Positions 60,403 through 64,000 of a stretch of DNA of 64,000 nt are shown here, one piece after another (within the stretch, counting starts at the first letter, position 1; every line of letters starts with the position of its first letter). Where the stretch lies: positions 37,879-101,878 of the forward strand of contig ARYC01001082.1 in the NCBI GenBank assembly GCA_000711775.1, written 5' to 3'. The notes beneath the pieces are model-generated. The model searched no databases, was not told the DNA's origin, and was given only the letters and a program-made list of their open reading frames with translations. The stretch is from Oxytricha trifallax (lineage: Eukaryota > Ciliophora > Spirotrichea > Sporadotrichida > Oxytrichidae). The translations under genes and the position numbers were made by a program.

Positions 60403-60492
60403 GGAGAAGTTTCCTGCTCCTAAAATGGTATATAACTCAAGAGGGAGAGTTTCGTAGTTTCCTGCCCTCCTTCTGAAGTTTCCTGCTCCACA
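60403..60492. repeat. three copies of GTTTCCTGC in a GC-richer patch
   Basis: GTTTCCTGC at 60409-60417, 60457-60465 and 60478-60486, two of them within GAAGTTTCCTGCTCC. Purine-rich GAGGGAGAG lies between. Meaning unknown. Confidence 0.6.
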
Positions 60493-60615
60493 TAACAATA
60501 CATAATTTGGTAACTCTATCAAATTTTTATAATAAATTATATTATAATAATTCATGATTTAACGATAAATATTTTTTTATCCTGATAAAAATTGCAAATA
60601 AATAGTCAAAGTAAC

Positions 60616-60884
60616 ATAAAACCCCATAGATCAATTAAGAAGCGAGGATAGGAGTTAAGAACAATTAAATGTATAATTAATTATAATTGGCTAATAATAT
60701 AAATAATTAGGCTAAAATCAAATTAACACACCCTGATTGGATTATTTTATAAGGACAATTAATCGAGCCAAATAGTTTTAATAATTAGCCCAAACATTAT
60801 AATTATACGCCAATAATAATTAATTATACATTTAATTGTTCTTTACCCCAATTCTCATGTCTTAATTGATCTATGGGGTTTTAT
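60616..60884. repeat. 269-bp inverted-repeat element with telomere-like ends
   Basis: Ends ATAAAACCCCATAGATCAAT and its complement; each terminus contains AAAACCCC, like TBE ends. Arms of about 95 bases. No coding content. Possibly a TBE-related MITE or an independent element. Confidence 0.8.
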
Positions 60885-60983
60885 ATAATTAATTAAAATA
60901 AATTGTTCAACATACTTTAAAAAATAACATAAGTCAATGGATAAATATAAACCCTGAAATTATTTCAAATTAATTCCAATAAG

Positions 60984-61271
60984 GTGTTAAAGAATAATGT
61001 TGATTTTAATGTTGGGGGAAACTTTCCCCAAAAATATTTGAAATCAAAATTCTGCAATTTTAATTATTATTTTTTATACAATCAGATAAACAATGTAGTA
61101 GGATTGGAAATTTTGAGTACAACTCATATTTATGCTAATTTTAAGGCGTCATCATTAAATATATTAACCAAAATCAATTCAATAGACGGTAAAATCATCA
61201 AAGATTTATTTATATTTAAATATATATTAGCGATATTAAAATTCTTTGATAATATTTTGAGACATTATTAA
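60984..61271 (+). CDS. doubtful 95-codon frame
   Basis: Open under both the standard and ciliate code (NVGGNFPQKYLKSKF ... FKYILAILKFFDNIL). Composition is that of AT-rich DNA and no homology is evident. A short hairpin TTGGGGGAAACTTTCCCCAA lies near its start. Listed because 95 codons without TAA/TAG is unusual here. Confidence 0.25.
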   Translation: MLKNNVDFNVGGNFPQKYLKSKFCNFNYYFLYNQINNVVGLEILSTTHIYANFKASSLNILTKINSIDGKIIKDLFIFKYILAILKFFDNILRHY

Positions 61272-61599
61272 CAATAAGTATTTTCTATATAGCACTTTTT
61301 GATTATAGTTTATCTGAAAATTTAACCCATTTTTTGTGATATTTATTAAAACAAATTAATTCTCATTTTAACTTACTTGTTTTATAAGTGCTCGAATTAA
61401 TTCCTATTTTTAACTTTAAATCTATATAAGTGCTCTAATATTTAATACAAAGCTGTTAAGGTAAACATAGTAGATAATTGAGTTCAGCAAAACTCTATTT
61501 TTATCGATTAAACCAACAATGTGTATTTCATATTGAATTATCTCAAATAAATAAATAAATTTATACTTTTAAACAGCATAATACTTTACAATCTTATCA

Positions 61600-62330
61600 G
61601 AAACAATTTATTTACTAATTAAGGTTAAAACTTTAGAATCTTAAAATTCGATCAAGATTTAGTAAATCTAACTTGGATGAGAAGCATAGATTGCACTTCT
61701 CTTTATATATGCAGAATAGAGTCTACCATTTTTGATAGTAGGCTTGCCAATTCAATAAATTAGAAAAAATTAAAAAAAACATTAATTCTTTCTTGGCTGG
61801 TGGATCATATGCAGATGGAAATAAAAATTACTTAACTATTTATGGCTTTAACGATTTAGATACTCTCTCAATAGATCGTTTAATTAATTAAAAATTAAAT
61901 TAAATTTTTTAATTTAATATTCATACTACAAAGAATTGTTATTTTTTTTAATATAAATAATATGAGGCTATATTATTGTTTTTAATATTATCAGTTCAGT
62001 GTACTTTTTTTATTTTTGTAAAAAAATCTTTTAAAGACTATTTATTAAAATTGTTTAAAAATTACATTAATTTGAATTTTATTTGCTGAAAATCATTTTT
62101 TTGTCTTCATCCTTTCTTATTTTACAATTATGGTCCAAAACTAGAATTTATTAATCTTTCTTTTCTGAATACATATATCATTCTATTATAACTTACTTGA
62201 TAAAAAGATCAGAAGATTCAAATGAAATTAGTGAAATAGAAAACGCAGCAATATCTCGGCTTGAAAATGGATTAGCTACATTTATGACAAATTATAATTG
62301 GGATAATTAGTTAATGTCTCACTTTATTTT
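61600..62330 (+). CDS. coding segments of an unknown gene
   Basis: Segment 1 (about 61620-61890): IRSRFSKSNLDEKHRLHFSL, YMQNRVYHF, TGA, then in the same frame QQACQFNKLEKIKKNINSF, LAGGSYADGNKNYLTIYGF, NDLDTLSIDRLIN. Segment 2 (about 62205-62320): KRSEDSNEISEIENAAISRL, ENGLATFMTNYNWDNQ. The TGA at about 61725 is either a mutation or lies in a very short intron/IES. An AT-rich stretch separates the segments, probably an IES. Could continue the gene at 59320; not established. Confidence 0.5.
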
Positions 62331-62569
62331 AATGTTTCTTGAGAAGAGTTATAGATAAAAACAAATTTTAGTATTTTGCCTTTATATAAATGACCAATTT
62401 TATTTTATTTATTTCAATAATTTATCTTATTACTTCATTTAATTAAGCTTTTGCAATAAAAACTTTAAATTAATGTTTTAATTTATTTTTAAATTCGTTG
62501 GCTTTATTGCTAAAATGAATAAATTTGATCATAAAATATAGATTAATTTTAGCTTAATTAATATTTTGG

Positions 62570-62830
62570 GTGTTGACGTCCGTGCCTCCCAGCTACGTCA
62601 GGGCCTCCCACCAACGTCAGGGCCTCCCAGTATCGTCAGGTCCTCCCAAAGGGCTTCATGGCCTCCCAGCAAAAGTCAGACTCCCAGCACCGTCAGGGCC
62701 TCCCACCAACGTCAGGGCCTCCCAGTATCGTCAGGTTCTCCCAAAGGGCTTCATGGCCTCCCAGCAAAAGTCAAGACCTCCCAGTCACATCAGAGCCTCC
62801 CACCAACGTCAGGGCCTCCCACATTTTTTT
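62570..62830. repeat. GC-rich minisatellite, 19-bp units in 95-97-bp higher-order repeats
   Basis: About 13 units of the form GCCTCCCANNNACGTCAGG. Five units make a higher-order period: GCCTCCCACCAACG recurs at 62603, 62698 and 62795. Because 19 is not a multiple of three, all three plus frames are open and encode similar Ser/Pro/Gln-rich peptides; these frames are by-products of the repeat. Strong contrast to the AT-rich flanks. Confidence 0.93.
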
Positions 62831-62835
62831 AATCA

Positions 62836-64000
62836 ATAACACAATGATAATTTTATAGAAATTTTAGAATTAAAAATTTTTTTTATCATTAGTTTTACAG
62901 TTTAATAAAAAGAAACGACTTTTTTTCCCTAAAATTTGGGTGAGTGCCCAAATACCAAACAAATAATAGATAAAAATAACATTGGTGTATTGTTAGTAAT
63001 TTTTCTCTTTTTACGAATGTATTAATTGAGGTTGAATTTATTTCAGACTCTTTTAGGAATTTGGGTAACATGCAGGTGTGTTACAAAGGAGTATAAATTA
63101 ACTTTTCAACATATTTAAGAAAACAATGTCTCGTTAAATCTTCAAACAATATAAATGCATATTTTTATAATTAATAACCTAGGATATTGATTAATGTATA
63201 CAAAAAGTATATTGCTAAATATAATATTTATCTAATTAAATGATAATTTAACATTTTAACTAATAGTTTATACAAATTATTAAAGAATTAAGGTAAAATA
63301 AAATATATTGATATATGAATTTAAACTAAATTAAATGGTAATATTGAGGACAACTAACTAAACTTTTTTTCATTATTTTAAGAACTTGTATTATGAATTT
63401 TTCATTTTCAATAATTTAAAGTATAATATAAGTTACTTTTTAAACTGTAAACTATCAATTTCTATTTACTGTTTCACTTGAAACTGTAACCGCAATAAAC
63501 TTTCAATTATTTTGCATATATCTATATTTCCTATGATATTTTGTCGCTAAAGTCAGTTATCTAATCTTTAATAATCATCATTAAAATTGTACAAACTAAA
63601 AACCTATATTTCAACTTCCTGAAAAAATACGCATATATTAATATATGTACCATAAATTTATAAAATTTGGATGTTAATTAATGATAAATATTATTAATGT
63701 TTAAGAGATCAAAAATAATAAAAAATATTCATTAAAAATCGTTAATATAGAAATTTTTGAGAGATTAACGCTAATTATTTTAGTAATTAATCAAGTATTT
63801 AGATTATTGTTAGTTTTAAAACAAATGATAAATGAATATAAACTTAAAATTAATGTATAACAATATAATTTTAAAAATTATAATTACTAGTTTCAGGAAA
63901 ATATCAAAATTTTCTATGTTAAATTGTTTTATTATAATTGAAGATACTAACAATTAAATTTTTAAGTGTAATGTGTAAATGTAAGCAAATAAATGAAAAG
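62836..64000. other. AT-rich germline spacer to window end
   Basis: No coding or structural signal recognised. Confidence 0.5.

Noticed and set aside
62570-62830. CRISPR array
   Set aside because: Contiguous tandem units without unique spacers, in a eukaryotic genome.
62566-62858. Three overlapping Ser/Pro-rich plus frames
   Set aside because: By-products of a 19-bp repeat whose length makes every frame open; no start context, no independent support.
1-64000. TGA as a sense codon
   Set aside because: Several genes end cleanly at TGA (415, 2595, 12508, 52441, 54885). In-frame TGAs elsewhere are mostly in decayed transposon genes, where related copies often have a sense codon at the same place.

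Overview
The window looks like germline (micronuclear) DNA of a spirotrich ciliate close to Oxytricha or Sterkiella. Four things support this. (1) It is AT-rich. (2) Real genes read through TAA and TAG as glutamine and stop at TGA (ciliate nuclear code). (3) It holds copies of TBE (telomere-bearing element) transposons whose ends are C4A4/G4T4 repeats and whose three genes (57 kDa zinc finger-kinase, 22 kDa, 42 kDa DDE transposase) are all recognisable. (4) Cellular genes are broken into segments (MDSs) by AT-rich internal eliminated sequences (IESs) bounded by short direct repeats (pointers). Removing each such IES on paper restores the reading frame.

Layout. 1-7758: TBE-A, cut by the left window edge and carrying a nested TBE-B (2456-6561) and a separate insert with an intact-looking 438-residue gene inside the intron of its 22 kDa gene. 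10072-12658: TBE-C. 20601-23156: TBE-F. 29206-33029: TBE-D. 35090-39725: TBE-G. 45507-49610: TBE-E. All except A (left end off-window) show a 3-bp ANT target duplication. Between and inside them lie many large inverted-repeat (foldback) elements, several with a coding segment in the loop.

Threaded through 23.7-41.5 kb on the + strand, possibly from 9.3 kb, are segments of one gene for a cadherin-like/Ig-like repeat surface protein with a multi-pass C-terminal region. Its coding pieces are separated by small IESs, by two IESs that are or contain foldback elements (28504-29068, 40064-40965), and by TBE-D and TBE-G. On the - strand lie a spherulin-4-like secreted protein gene (52441-54458, about seven MDSs) and a long unknown N/Q/S/K-rich gene (54885-58191). 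On the + strand a small unknown gene with two introns (59320-59964) and coding segments at 61.6-62.3 kb follow. A GC-rich 19-bp minisatellite (62570-62830) and a GC-rich LINE-like insert (38905-39575) stand out from the AT-rich background.

Almost all TBE genes are frameshifted or contain TGA; the 57 kDa gene of TBE-B is intact. No rRNA, tRNA or CRISPR array was recognised. All coordinates and translations were worked out by eye; MDS limits without a stated pointer are good to roughly 10-20 bases.
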